From the NCBI GenBank assembly GCA_047638395.1, contig JBLIMV010000018.1:65515-129514 (forward strand): a DNA stretch of 64,000 bases, given 5' to 3'. A model generated the notes under the pieces. That model saw only the letters and a program-made list of their open reading frames with translations. It had not been told where the DNA came from and made no database searches. Below are positions 15,563 through 24,973 of the stretch, one piece after another; position 1 is the first letter of the stretch; each line of letters begins with the position of its first letter. The translations under genes and the position numbers were made by a program. The stretch is from CAXBCP01 sp047638395 (GTDB lineage: Bacteria; Pseudomonadota; Alphaproteobacteria; MPNO01; UBA830).

Positions 15563-18178
15563 CTACGCTGTGTGCAGCCGTTCACCTGGAATGGTGAAGA
15601 CAAATTCGCTACCGGCACCAATGCTTTCCTCTACCCAGATTTCACCGCCCATCTGTTCGACAACCTTTTCACAGATTGCAAGACCGATGCCCGTCCCTTC
15701 ATATTTATCGCGGCTGTGAAGGCGCTGGAACACACCGAAGACTTTCTCCCGGTATTCCAGCGCAATGCCGATACCATTATCCGCGACCGATATACGTATC
15801 CCGCCGTCCTGTTCAACGCCCCTAATTTCGATTTTTGGCGGAACATCCGATCTGAACTTGATCGCATTGGCGAACAGGTTTTGGAACAGACGAGTCAATT
15901 CGCTCCGAAATCCGATAACGACCGGCAATTTATCAACCGTGACGGTCGCCCCCGCCTGCCGGATGGGCTCGGACATAATCTCAAGCACGTCGGCAACAAC
16001 CAGTCCCAAGTCAACTGGTTCCTCCGTTTCTCCACCCCGCCCGATCCGTGAATACAACAGCAGATCATCTATCAAAACCTGCATCCGCTTCGCCCCATCG
16101 GTCGCGTAGTGGATGAATTTTTTCCCCGCTTCATCCAGGGTGTCGGTGTATCGGTCGGCAATAAGATCGCAATAGCTGGATACCATACGAAGCGGCTCTT
16201 TCAGGTCGTGCGACGCAACATACGCAAACTGCGCCAGCTCTTCGTTTGACCTGACGAGTTCGCTATTTGCCCGCTGTATCTCCTGCTCCGCCAGCTTCCG
16301 GTCTGTAACATCGGCGAAGACCGTCATGAAGAAAGTCTCCCCGCCAACACTTACAGGCATAGCCTGCGATCGCCCCCAAAACGACGTCCCGTCCACCCGC
16401 AACATTTTCACCTCTATGGGCTCTACGCTGCTTCCCTCCGCCATTGTTCTCCGGCGTTCGAGCATCCTTTCTCGTTCAGATTCGTCAACCAGCGACATCC
16501 AATCCCGACCGAGGACTTCCTTATCATTCTGCGCGCCGTATAGACGCAACCCCGCAGGATTGATCTGCGTGATTACCCCCTGCTCGGACAAAAGAACGCC
16601 CTGAGGGAAAAACTCGATCAAAGATCGATACTTCTCCTCGCTCTCGCGAATGGCCTGTTCCGCCTGCTTCGCCAACGTGACATCTTCGATGGCGACAATT
16701 GTGTATATGTGGCCGTCGATATCCACACGCTCCGTGCGGATAACGGAGGGAAACGACGCACCGTCCAATCTGATGGTCTCAACGTCCCAGCTTTCCAGTG
16801 TGTGACCGTCCGTTACACTCTTCCACCGCCTTGTGGCTTCATCTCTGTCTTCCGGCCTTAGGAAATCCTGACGGTTGCGGCCCATCAGATCCTCCGGGGA
16901 GGCGGCGCCAAGCAGACGGACCGCAGCAAAATTTGCGTGGTCCACCTTCCTGTCCTTAAAGATCAGAATCCCGATGGGCGCCATCTCTGCCAGTATCGCG
17001 TAAGTCCGTTCGCTGCGCTGAAGCGCTGTCTCTACAGACTTCCGTTCGACGATTTCAGCGGCGAGTTCCCGGGTCCTGTTATCGACTTCCCGTTCGATGA
17101 CCAGATTTCGCATTCGGCCCGACACCAGAAACCCGTAAACCACTAACGAAACCAATGCGCCTGCAGCCAGAAAAATCCACACCACGCCGCGCTCGATCGG
17201 ACTAGAAAAAGTCCCTGTTGGTTGTATGACCACCGTCCAAGACCGCATCGGAAGAGCCAGTTGCGCTGTATGAACCAGTAATCCCTGTATCTCATCCGTG
17301 GGTGCCGGGTCACGTTCGTCCAACAGCCCCGCGGTATCGTAAATTGCCTTTCGTGAGCGGGAATTCCCAACCCCGTCATAGACGGTGACACGCGTGTCTG
17401 CTGGCGGCGTCTCGCCCAGTGCCGCCGTCAAAACGTCACGCACATTATAGACACCAACCGTATAGCCTTTGATTGAATGTTTCCGGTCTTCCAGCGTCTC
17501 CGGAACCTGACCGTTGAGATAAACCGGTCGAAATACCAAAAATCCGTATTCGTTCGTCGTCCCCTGCACCAATCTGACCGGCCCGGATGAAACGGCCGTT
17601 CCGGTATCCCGTGCTCGATCCAGTGCCGCACGACGCGTTGGGTCCGAGCCAACATCGTAGCCGAGCGCTGCCCGGTTGCTCTCGAACGGCTCTACGTACA
17701 ACACCGTCACATAATCGTCCCGCAGCGTGAGCGATTGCCGGTTTCCCTCCACGCCCTTTTCAAAAAATTCGTAACCGCTCATGCCTTCCTGTTGCGCCAG
17801 CTGCCTAATGCCGGATAGCTGCGAATGCGGAATGCGGGGGTTCCATGACAGTGCCTGAACACCGCTAACACGAGAGATCATTTGATTGCTAAATGCAGAA
17901 AACTCGGCGCGCGAAACCACATCGGATGCATCAAAGAGGCCGCCAAGGGCATGTACGGTCTCAATGCTTCGTTCGAGTTTCTGCTGAAGAGCCGAGACCT
18001 GGCGGCCTGCCACTAGATTAAAGCTCGACAACACGTCGTGCCGAACAACTCCGTCTATCAGACGAAAACCCGCGAGTGATGAAACGACGCCTAGGAGAAG
18101 TGCAGCAAGCGGCACGATACCCAGAGCAGCACGTTTCCGCGCACGCCAACTGTCACCATCGGGAACTACAAGCCTCAT
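15563..18178 (-). CDS. CHASE-PAS-PAS sensor histidine kinase
   Basis: An 871-aa membrane histidine kinase. The order is a short cytoplasmic N-terminus, TM1 (about 20-41), an extracytoplasmic CHASE-type domain (about 80-290; EPFESNRAALGYDVGSDP), TM2 (about 330-352), two PAS domains with PAC tails (about 390-640), HisKA with the phospho-accepting His657 (ASHDLKEPL), and HATPase_c with the N box (FANAIKFR), DNGIGI and GTGIGLAI. CHASE domains bind small extracellular ligands; the ligand here is unknown. All catalytic motifs are intact. It is followed by a single-domain response regulator. Neighbouring catabolic genes make an aromatic or organic-acid signal possible, which is inference only. Confidence 0.93.
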   Translation of the reverse strand: MRLVVPDGDSWRARKRAALGIVPLAALLLGVVSSLAGFRLIDGVVRHDVLSSFNLVAGRQVSALQQKLERSIETVHALGGLFDASDVVSRAEFSAFSNQMISRVSGVQALSWNPRIPHSQLSGIRQLAQQEGMSGYEFFEKGVEGNRQSLTLRDDYVTVLYVEPFESNRAALGYDVGSDPTRRAALDRARDTGTAVSSGPVRLVQGTTNEYGFLVFRPVYLNGQVPETLEDRKHSIKGYTVGVYNVRDVLTAALGETPPADTRVTVYDGVGNSRSRKAIYDTAGLLDERDPAPTDEIQGLLVHTAQLALPMRSWTVVIQPTGTFSSPIERGVVWIFLAAGALVSLVVYGFLVSGRMRNLVIEREVDNRTRELAAEIVERKSVETALQRSERTYAILAEMAPIGILIFKDRKVDHANFAAVRLLGAASPEDLMGRNRQDFLRPEDRDEATRRWKSVTDGHTLESWDVETIRLDGASFPSVIRTERVDIDGHIYTIVAIEDVTLAKQAEQAIRESEEKYRSLIEFFPQGVLLSEQGVITQINPAGLRLYGAQNDKEVLGRDWMSLVDESERERMLERRRTMAEGSSVEPIEVKMLRVDGTSFWGRSQAMPVSVGGETFFMTVFADVTDRKLAEQEIQRANSELVRSNEELAQFAYVASHDLKEPLRMVSSYCDLIADRYTDTLDEAGKKFIHYATDGAKRMQVLIDDLLLYSRIGRGGETEEPVDLGLVVADVLEIMSEPIRQAGATVTVDKLPVVIGFRSELTRLFQNLFANAIKFRSDVPPKIEIRGVEQDGGIRISVADNGIGIALEYREKVFGVFQRLHSRDKYEGTGIGLAICEKVVEQMGGEIWVEESIGAGSEFVFTIPGERLHTA

Positions 18179-18329
18179 CCGATGTTAAACCCTCCGCCGC
18201 AATCGTGCGGCTGCACTATCTACATCTATCACGTGTATAAGAAGCATAGGGCATCTTAACAGTTTACTTAAAACCGTTCCGCAACACCTACGAAGGTACA
18301 CACCGACGAGCGGCCTTGGACGCACGTTT

Positions 18330-19070
18330 CTATAGGTCCGCGAGCCACGCGGTTGGTAACTTCCCCTCATCTACCCCGCGCCCAAGATAATACTTCCAGA
18401 GTTTTTCAATATGTGCCGGCCGATTAAACCGGGACATAAACTCGTTCATTTCGTCGTTCGACAACCCCCGGACGGTGCCGAGTGCTGCGGCATGAAACAG
18501 CGTGCTCGCGTTTTCCTCAAAATGCACTGAATCCACGAGGAGTGCCGGCACACTCTCCGCAGTAACGACGACCCCGTGCGCGCGGATAAGTGCGGCATGG
18601 CAAGCGCCCAGTGTGTCAGCCAATTCCTTACCTGACGAAACTGAATTGATATGACCAGGGTCAGGGTGGACTGGGATGCCACCACTCCATCTTGCCGCAT
18701 GGTTCTTGACGGGGATTAGTGGCCGGTCTTCCACGAGCGTAAACATCGTCGCCGTTTCGGGGTGAAAATGACCGACGGCATTCACGTCAGGCCGCGCCCG
18801 CATGATCTCGGTGTGAATGTAAATTTCGCGCGGTGGCTTTTTATTTTCACGGCCCGCCAAAACGTTTCCGTCAAAGTCACAAACAAGCAGGTTTTCCGGC
18901 TTCAGAGCCGCGCGTGAATCGTCGAATGACTGAATAAGCAGGCCGCTGCCATCCGGTAGACGCGCGCTGACGTGTCCCGAATAATCGATCAACCCGTCCA
19001 TGTTCATGATCCGTGTGCAGGCGGCAATCTCTGCCCTTAGGGCCTGATGGCCTGCGTTATGTCCCTTCAT
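18330..19070 (-). CDS. class II aldolase/adducin family protein
   Basis: A 246-aa zinc-dependent class II aldolase-fold protein. Metal histidines are in AVGHFHPETA and in AALIRAHGVVV. The conserved SGHVSARLPDG and LVCDFDGNV segments place it in the L-fuculose-phosphate aldolase/adducin family, whose bacterial members also include decarboxylases acting on oxo acids. It starts at ATG 19070, overlapping the methyltransferase stop as ATGA, behind GAGGAAAAG. It is the last gene of a six-gene minus-strand operon. Reaction and substrate cannot be read from the sequence. Confidence 0.87.
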   Translation of the reverse strand: MKGHNAGHQALRAEIAACTRIMNMDGLIDYSGHVSARLPDGSGLLIQSFDDSRAALKPENLLVCDFDGNVLAGRENKKPPREIYIHTEIMRARPDVNAVGHFHPETATMFTLVEDRPLIPVKNHAARWSGGIPVHPDPGHINSVSSGKELADTLGACHAALIRAHGVVVTAESVPALLVDSVHFEENASTLFHAAALGTVRGLSNDEMNEFMSRFNRPAHIEKLWKYYLGRGVDEGKLPTAWLADL

Positions 19071-19693
19071 CTTTTCCTCGCAACGATATGGAAGATATGC
19101 CAGTGCTTTTGGACACCGCGCGGCGTGACGGAATCGTCCTCCTCCTCTTCCAGCAGCTCGACATCGAATGGCTCCAGAAGGTCGACGACCTGATCGCGTG
19201 ACAAACAGGTCACGCCCGGCCGGTCCACCCAGCTATCCCGATCACCGTAAAATTGACCTGAAAACCGTCCGCCGGAGGCCAGCGCAGTCACAATTTTCTG
19301 CCAGACCGCCGGAAACTCTTCCGCAGGGCATAGCGGCAGAGAGAATGCTGCGTTCACCAAATTGCAGGTCGGCAGCGCCATATCCTCATATCGCGACACC
19401 AGGGTTTCAATCGCGCACCCGTTGGGGAGGTCCGGTCGCGCCAGTAGTTTTTCGATCGCTTCGGGCGCCGCATCAACTGCAAGCACAGGCCAGCCCCGGC
19501 GTAATATTTCAATCGTGTCGCGACCGGAACCACAACCGAGATCGACGGCGCGCCCGCCCGACGGCAAACCCTCTGCGGCAAATGCATCCAGCGCTCTGAC
19601 AAGTGTCGGACGCGGTGGCCGGTCGCCCGTTTTTCCGTAATAGGACGACCAGTCCACCGGAGTTTCGGCGTCAGATGAAATTCTGGCCGCCAT
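19067..19693 (-). CDS. class I SAM-dependent methyltransferase
   Basis: A 208-aa Rossmann-fold methyltransferase. Motif I is VDLGCGSGRDTIEILRRG, followed by VLAVDAAPEAIE (motif II acidic end) and a NLVNAAFSLPLC motif IV region, resembling TehB/small-molecule methyltransferases. I take ATG 19693 as the start; a TTG two codons earlier is an alternative. It overlaps the SDR gene by 23 bp and the aldolase gene by 4 bp, so it is translationally coupled inside the operon. A methyl-transfer step in the same pathway or a detoxification role are both possible. Confidence 0.85.
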   Translation of the reverse strand: MAARISSDAETPVDWSSYYGKTGDRPPRPTLVRALDAFAAEGLPSGGRAVDLGCGSGRDTIEILRRGWPVLAVDAAPEAIEKLLARPDLPNGCAIETLVSRYEDMALPTCNLVNAAFSLPLCPAEEFPAVWQKIVTALASGGRFSGQFYGDRDSWVDRPGVTCLSRDQVVDLLEPFDVELLEEEEDDSVTPRGVQKHWHIFHIVARKR

Positions 19694-20492
19694 CGACAAT
19701 CATACCCTGCCCCGTGATATAGGCAGCTTCGTCGGAACACAGGAACATCATCGCCTTGGCGAGATCATGGATCGTTCCCTGCCGCGGCAGTGCCTGAGAT
19801 GCTGTCATTGTTTTGAACATTTCCCGCGGCACCGACGGGCGCTCGACCTCGGTCTGCATAACGCCCGGCCAGAACGTGTTGACTGTAATTCCGTGCGGGC
19901 CAACCTCACGCGCCATCGATCGCGTCATACCGATCATGGCCGCTTTGGTCGTGATGTAATGCAGATAGTTGGGACGCCCCATCATCATCGTGCCGGACGA
20001 GACATTTATAATCCGTCCCCACTTCGCGTCGATCATCGGCTTCACGGCAGCCCGTGAACACAGGAAGGCCCCGTTTACGTTGACGTCGACGGCGCGTTTC
20101 CACTCGTCTACCGGCAGCTCCCAGAACGGCGCCATCGTGATTTGTGAGAAGATCGCGGCATTGTTTATCAGGATATCCACGCGCCCGAATGCCGACATGG
20201 CAGCATCGACCATCGAAATCGTCGACGCTTCATCCGCGACATCAACCTGTACGGCCAGCGCCTTCCCCTGCTTGTCCTCGATCTCTCGCTTCACGTTTTC
20301 GGCGTTGTCCCCATTGATGTCAGCGATGACCGGAATGGCACCCTGGGCCGAAAAGTAATGCGCGTATCCGCGGCCAATTGCCTGCCCGGCACCTGTGATG
20401 ATGACCACCCGGTCTTTCAGGCTGTCATAGCTGGCGTTCTTGTCGACGTTCATGTCTGAATAATCGACAAAGCCGATTTCCGTATCGGTCAT
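19671..20492 (-). CDS. short-chain dehydrogenase/reductase
   Basis: A 273-aa classical SDR oxidoreductase using NAD(P). It has the cofactor loop TGAGQAIG (residues 33-40), NNAA (110-113), catalytic Ser165/166 (NVSSGT), and the Tyr179-x3-Lys183 pair (YITTK). The C-terminal YITGQGMIVDGG motif is standard. The N-terminus is about 20 residues longer than usual, but the ATG at 20492 has an excellent AGGAGG site. It lies in the CoA-transferase operon, 64 bp after the ChaC-like gene, and overlaps the methyltransferase. The substrate, presumably a hydroxy acid or alcohol of this pathway, is not determined. Confidence 0.92.
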   Translation of the reverse strand: MTDTEIGFVDYSDMNVDKNASYDSLKDRVVIITGAGQAIGRGYAHYFSAQGAIPVIADINGDNAENVKREIEDKQGKALAVQVDVADEASTISMVDAAMSAFGRVDILINNAAIFSQITMAPFWELPVDEWKRAVDVNVNGAFLCSRAAVKPMIDAKWGRIINVSSGTMMMGRPNYLHYITTKAAMIGMTRSMAREVGPHGITVNTFWPGVMQTEVERPSVPREMFKTMTASQALPRQGTIHDLAKAMMFLCSDEAAYITGQGMIVDGGQNFI

Positions 20493-20556
20493 GGTTTCCT
20501 CCTTTTTTTATTCCATGCGCCTAGTTGGGCATGGTGATGCGTGGGACGCAAGTCCG

Positions 20557-21183
20557 TCATTCTGCCCGGAGGCGTTCAACCGCTTCCAGCAAGTCGTCCA
20601 GGTCGGCGTCTTCTATCCCCTGAACTTTCATCTCTCTGACGGTATCCGCAAGGTAGTCGTGGCAAGGCCCGTATTTACCCGATGCCGTCGCGATATAGCT
20701 TGCCTTTTGCGCCAGCGTCAGACCGCCCGCATACTGAAAATGATCAGGCGATACTACGAACGTAAGTGCAGGAACCACTACCTCATCGATAGATACGGAC
20801 ACCCATTCGGCGGAATAGCTGCCTGTCCACATCTCGCGCTCCCAGAGCGGCATGAGGTCCGCATCCGTCGTGGTCTCGGGCAAGGTGAGCAGGATCCCTT
20901 CACAGATAGACCCGGGTTTTTCTTCCAATCCGAATCCTAAGCCCGGACGATCCGGCGTTCCACGCGCATAGACAGACCAGATAGAAAAATCGCGGTGGTA
21001 ATCCCGTAGGGTAGCTTTGTCCCGCGCGACCACGTCGAAGCACGGATTCCACATGAGCGATCCATAACCGAACACCCGCAACTTCGACCGGTCAGGTGCG
21101 AGCGCAAGGGTTTCCTTCAAAGATCGGGCGCGCTCGGCATCAGACAGGGGTTTCACAATTTCTGTCGGTGGTGGTTTAGCCAT
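20557..21183 (-). CDS. ChaC-like gamma-glutamylcyclotransferase
   Basis: A 208-aa protein of the ChaC family, which releases 5-oxoproline from glutathione or other gamma-glutamyl compounds. It shows the YGSL substrate-binding loop (VFGYGSLMWNP, residues 37-47) and the general-base glutamate in EREMWTGSY (Glu117). The start is ATG 21183, giving MAKPPPTEI and an 8-bp overlap with the EamA transporter gene; the open frame extends upstream only as a shadow. Its presence in a catabolic operon with a transporter suggests handling of a glutathione or gamma-glutamyl conjugate, which is inference. Confidence 0.88.
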   Translation of the reverse strand: MAKPPPTEIVKPLSDAERARSLKETLALAPDRSKLRVFGYGSLMWNPCFDVVARDKATLRDYHRDFSIWSVYARGTPDRPGLGFGLEEKPGSICEGILLTLPETTTDADLMPLWEREMWTGSYSAEWVSVSIDEVVVPALTFVVSPDHFQYAGGLTLAQKASYIATASGKYGPCHDYLADTVREMKVQGIEDADLDDLLEAVERLRAE

Positions 21184-22069
21184 TTGCAGCCTGCCGTTTG
21201 TTAACGAGCGCAACGCCGGACAATACGCATGCCGTACCCGCCCAGACCCACCATGTGGGCGCTTCGCCAAAGAAAGCTATCCCCGACAACACCCCGGTCA
21301 GTGTCACAACATAATTAAGTTGCGAAGCAAATGTCGGGCCGGACAACCGGATCATCTCGAACAACGCGAAGAAAGCAAACCCTGAAATGATGGCATGTCC
21401 GAAAACCGCAATATCAGGCGTGCTCGGCGGGAATGACGGGACATGAAACGCACCAGTCAGGAGGCTCACCGGTAACATCACGGCGGCGCCGAACCAGACC
21501 ATGCCGGTCGTTAGTGACAACGAATTACCCGTTGCCGGACGCAGACGATCGATCAGGATATTCGCCAGCGAATACGTAAGCGGTGCGAGGAGACCGAAAA
21601 GCAACCATGGGATCATCGAGGGATCGGGAAGACTTTCACCGGGCACGACAAAAAGAACGACACCAACAAGCCCGAGGCTTAAGCCGGCCATCCGCAAGGC
21701 AGCGAAATGTTCCAAGCGCATCATCAGGCTGATCGCGTAGGTAAAGATGGGTGTTAGACCAAGAACGACCGCGAGCGCGCCTGCCGGAACGTATTTCACC
21801 GTCGTGTACCAGACGACGTTTGCACAGACGATACGCAGCCCGCCGATGATCACGTAATACCGCAGATGCTGCCCGGTAAGCCCGGGACGGGTGCCACGGA
21901 TCACGCATATTCCGGAAAGTATCAGGGCAGCAATAATCGCGACCCAGAAAACGTATCCCAGGGGATGCACGCCACCGGTCGTGGCAATTTTGGCTATCGC
22001 GACGGCGGCGCCCCAGCCGATACCGCAATAGAAAAGTAATCCCAGCGATATGAGCCTGGTGCGATCCAT
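21176..22069 (-). CDS. EamA/DMT family transporter
   Basis: A 297-aa inner-membrane permease of the drug/metabolite transporter superfamily, with about ten hydrophobic helices arranged as two EamA repeats (about 5-140 and 155-290). The second-repeat signature SQLNYVVTLTGVLSGIAFFGE is clear. Family members export amino acids, metabolites and antimetabolites, or take up small acids. It follows the CoA-transferase gene by 19 bp and overlaps the ChaC-like gene by 8 bp. The transported compound and direction are unknown. Confidence 0.9.
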   Translation of the reverse strand: MDRTRLISLGLLFYCGIGWGAAVAIAKIATTGGVHPLGYVFWVAIIAALILSGICVIRGTRPGLTGQHLRYYVIIGGLRIVCANVVWYTTVKYVPAGALAVVLGLTPIFTYAISLMMRLEHFAALRMAGLSLGLVGVVLFVVPGESLPDPSMIPWLLFGLLAPLTYSLANILIDRLRPATGNSLSLTTGMVWFGAAVMLPVSLLTGAFHVPSFPPSTPDIAVFGHAIISGFAFFALFEMIRLSGPTFASQLNYVVTLTGVLSGIAFFGEAPTWWVWAGTACVLSGVALVNKRQAANG

Positions 22070-22088
22070 TGCGATAACCGCCGGTCCC

Positions 22089-23312
22089 TCAGATCACCTC
22101 TTTGTCACGGAGTGCGGCAAGGTCGTCATTCGAGAGGTTCAGCTTTTCGCGCAACACCTCCTCGGTATGCTGGCCAAGCAAAGGCGGTGCATGGCGGTAG
22201 GTAACGGGCGTGTCGCTGAACTTCATCGGGCTCGCGATCAGATCGGCACCCTTATCCCCCGTCAGCGGATGAGGCACATTGACCACCATCTCGCGCGCTT
22301 TCACGTGGGGATCGTCGAACACCTGCTGGAGATTATTGATCGGACCGCAACCGATCTTGTTCTCTTCGAGCCCCGACAACCATTCGGCGGACGATCGTTT
22401 GGCAAACACCTCGACCAGTAGCGGCACCAGCGCATCCCGGTTGCCAACGCGCGCCGCATTCGTCGCGAAGTCGGGGTTTTCGGCAAGGTGCGAGCAATCC
22501 GCCATCTCGCAGAACCGAACGAACTGCGTGTCGTTGCCGATTGCAACGATGATGTATCCGTCCGACGTCTGAAACGGCTGGTACGGAACGATGTTGGGGT
22601 GCGCATTGCCAAGCCGGCCGAGCATGTCGCCATGAATATAATTCATGCCGGCATTCGCAAGCATCGCGACCGTCGTATCCATCATGCCGATATCAATGTA
22701 CTGGCCCTGCCCTGTCACGGCGGCATGACGAAGCGCCGCGTTGACCGAAACGCTGGCATACATGCCGGCCATAATATCCGCGATCGGCACGCCGACTTTC
22801 TGGGGCTCGCCCGCGGGTTCACCCGTGATCGACATCAGCCCTCCCATCCCCTGGACCAGAAAATCGTACCCCGGGCGCGGTGCATAGGGGCCGGTCTGGC
22901 CGAAGCCGGTAACCGAGCAATATACAAGCTTCGGGTTACCCTCTTTCAGATCGTCATAGGCAAGCTTGTAGCGCGCTAGATTGCCTGTTTTGAAATTCTC
23001 CACCAGCGCGTCCGCATCCATCGCCATCCGGCGGACAAGCTCCGCGCCTTCGGGCTTCGAGATATCGAGACCGACCGACCGTTTGTTGCGATTGGCGCCC
23101 ATGTAATAGGAGCTTTCGATCGTGTCGTTGCCGGCATCGTCTTTGACGAAGGGCGGCGCGAACTTCCGCGTATCGTCGCCTGCGCCCGGCCGTTCGATCT
23201 TGATGACGTCGGCACCGAGGTCTCCCAGCATCTGCGTACAGGTGGGGCCCGCGAGCACGCGGGTCAGATCGACGACGGTAACGCCCGACAGCGGGCCGGT
23301 GGCTTCTGACAT
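22089..23312 (-). CDS. CaiB/BaiF family (class III) CoA-transferase
   Basis: A 407-aa class III CoA-transferase, moving CoA between carboxylic acids through an aspartyl-CoA anhydride. The N-terminal VVDLTRVLAGP and LGADVIKIERP signatures are present, as is the VGVPIADIMAG motif that holds the probable catalytic Asp179. The length is typical. The ATG at 23312 has a good AGGGAGA site. It is the first gene of the minus-strand operon (CoA-transferase, EamA, ChaC-like, SDR, methyltransferase, aldolase) and is divergent from the TauE operon with 123 bp between them. The acyl substrate is not identifiable. Confidence 0.93.
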   Translation of the reverse strand: MSEATGPLSGVTVVDLTRVLAGPTCTQMLGDLGADVIKIERPGAGDDTRKFAPPFVKDDAGNDTIESSYYMGANRNKRSVGLDISKPEGAELVRRMAMDADALVENFKTGNLARYKLAYDDLKEGNPKLVYCSVTGFGQTGPYAPRPGYDFLVQGMGGLMSITGEPAGEPQKVGVPIADIMAGMYASVSVNAALRHAAVTGQGQYIDIGMMDTTVAMLANAGMNYIHGDMLGRLGNAHPNIVPYQPFQTSDGYIIVAIGNDTQFVRFCEMADCSHLAENPDFATNAARVGNRDALVPLLVEVFAKRSSAEWLSGLEENKIGCGPINNLQQVFDDPHVKAREMVVNVPHPLTGDKGADLIASPMKFSDTPVTYRHAPPLLGQHTEEVLREKLNLSNDDLAALRDKEVI

Positions 23313-23435
23313 ACTGATATCTCCCTGTTGCGGTGTGGTTTAAGCCATCCTGACGTCTGGGAAAAGGGCCGGAGGCCACTCATCCGGCGCGATTCCCTTT
23401 CCCCAGTTGCGATGAGTGTATAAAGGGACATTCAC

Positions 23436-24206
23436 ATGTCCGTCATCCATGACATTCTGGCAAGCGCGCCGGGGGTAACCGAATGGTCCTTCGTTGCCCT
23501 GTGCCTTCTGAGCTTCTTCACCTCTGCAGTCTCGGCCGCGTTCGGCCTTGGCGGGGGCGCGGCGCTTGTTGCCGTTATGGCATCGACAATGCCACCGCTT
23601 GCGATCATTCCGGTTCATGCGGTCGTTCAGGTCGGATCGAATTTTTTCCGGGCGACAATGATGTGGCGCAACATCCTTTTCCGCTGGATGCCGACATTCG
23701 TGATCGGCACGGTCATCGGGGCGGCGGTCGGCGGGCAGATCGTCTTCGCGCTGCCAAAATATCTGCTACAGGCCATCATCGGAATATTCGTGCTCTACGC
23801 GGTCTGGGGACCAAAGATGAAGGCGATGGAACCGACAAACCTCCGCTTCGCCGTCGTCGGTGCAATCGCTTCCTTCGCGACAATGTTCGCAGGCGCCACC
23901 GGCCCGCTGATCGCACCGTTTATCAAAGCGTCCACGTCTGACCGGATGATGACGGTCGCAACCCATGCCGCTTTTATGTCATGGCAGCACGGCGTGAAGA
24001 TTCTCGCCTTCGGCTTTCTTGGATTTACGTTTGCGCCCTATCTGCCGCTGATGGGACTAATGATCCTGCTCGGGATTGTCGGGACATGGTCCGGCAAATT
24101 TATTTTAAACTGGATGGCCGAGAGTGTTTTTCGGCGCGGCTTTAACCTTGTGCTGACCGTCCTTGCGCTGCGTCTCCTTTTCGAAGCCGGGACCGAGATT
24201 ATCTGA
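23436..24206 (+). CDS. TauE/SafE family permease, first of three
   Basis: A 256-aa inner-membrane protein with about eight helices and the family's repeated AAFGLGGGAALVAVM and FAGATGPLIAPF motifs (about residues 29-45 and 149-160). TauE/SafE proteins are linked to export or uptake of sulfite, sulfoacetate and other organosulfonates or carboxylates. Each copy here is full length, not a half-protein. The stop overlaps the start of the next paralogue as TGATG. It heads a unit with two more permeases, a molybdopterin oxidoreductase and a RidA protein. The substrate is unknown. Confidence 0.9.
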   Translation: MSVIHDILASAPGVTEWSFVALCLLSFFTSAVSAAFGLGGGAALVAVMASTMPPLAIIPVHAVVQVGSNFFRATMMWRNILFRWMPTFVIGTVIGAAVGGQIVFALPKYLLQAIIGIFVLYAVWGPKMKAMEPTNLRFAVVGAIASFATMFAGATGPLIAPFIKASTSDRMMTVATHAAFMSWQHGVKILAFGFLGFTFAPYLPLMGLMILLGIVGTWSGKFILNWMAESVFRRGFNLVLTVLALRLLFEAGTEII

Positions 24207-24973
24207 TGATCGAATTTCTCTCCATCACGCCCGAAATTGACGGCTGGATGTTCATCCTGTTTACGGTCCTTGCCTGCTTTACCGCCGCCTTCGGCGTGGT
24301 CGCAGGGCTCGGCGGCGGCGTATTGCTGATCGGTTTTATGGCAACCGTCTTCCCACCGGTCGCTCTGGTACCGATACACGGTGTCGTGCAGGCCGGCTCG
24401 AATGTTACGCGCACCATCATCGCGCATCGGCTTGTCATGAAGCAGGCCATCATTCCCTTTGCGATCGGGGCCGTGCTCGGCTCGGCGATAGGGGGGCGGA
24501 TCGTCGTCTCTATTCCGCTGTCGGTGCTGCAGACGATCCTCGGGATATTCATGCTCTATGTCTGCTTCTCGCCAAAAATTACGGCAGGCATGCCGACCCA
24601 GAAGCGCTTCTTCGCACTCGGCATGGTCGGTGCGTTCATTTCGATGTTCATTGGTGCGACCGGCACGATCCTCGCCCCCTGGGTGCGGGGTGTCAGCGAG
24701 GACCGCCGGATTTTCGTTGCGACCCATTCATGCATCATGATGTTTATCCATGGGCTAAAGGTGATTGTGTTCGCCATTCTCGGCTTCGAGTTTTTCGATT
24801 ACCTGCCGCTTATGGCCGCCATGGTAACCGCCGGATTCCTCGGCAACTGGATCGGATTCAAACTTCTCGACGTGATGGAAGAAGCATTGTTCCGCCGGGT
24901 GTTCCAGGTCGTTCTCATCCTTCTTTCCATCCGCCTGTTATGGAGCGCTGCCGAAAACGCCGGTTATATCTGA
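24206..24973 (+). CDS. TauE/SafE family permease, second of three
   Basis: A 255-aa paralogue with the same eight-helix layout and the motifs VVAGLGGGVLLIGFM (about residues 27-41) and FIGATGTILAPW (about 148-159). It overlaps both neighbours by one base (TGATG at each junction), so the three permeases are translationally coupled and probably made in fixed proportion. The copies are clearly diverged, arguing against a recent duplication. They could form a heteromeric transporter or handle three related anions; the sequence does not decide. Confidence 0.9.
   Translation: MIEFLSITPEIDGWMFILFTVLACFTAAFGVVAGLGGGVLLIGFMATVFPPVALVPIHGVVQAGSNVTRTIIAHRLVMKQAIIPFAIGAVLGSAIGGRIVVSIPLSVLQTILGIFMLYVCFSPKITAGMPTQKRFFALGMVGAFISMFIGATGTILAPWVRGVSEDRRIFVATHSCIMMFIHGLKVIVFAILGFEFFDYLPLMAAMVTAGFLGNWIGFKLLDVMEEALFRRVFQVVLILLSIRLLWSAAENAGYI

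Noticed and set aside
18255..18270. TTAA-N8-TTAA upstream of the CHASE kinase as a CtrA site
   Set aside because: The spacing is eight, not seven, so it does not match the consensus.
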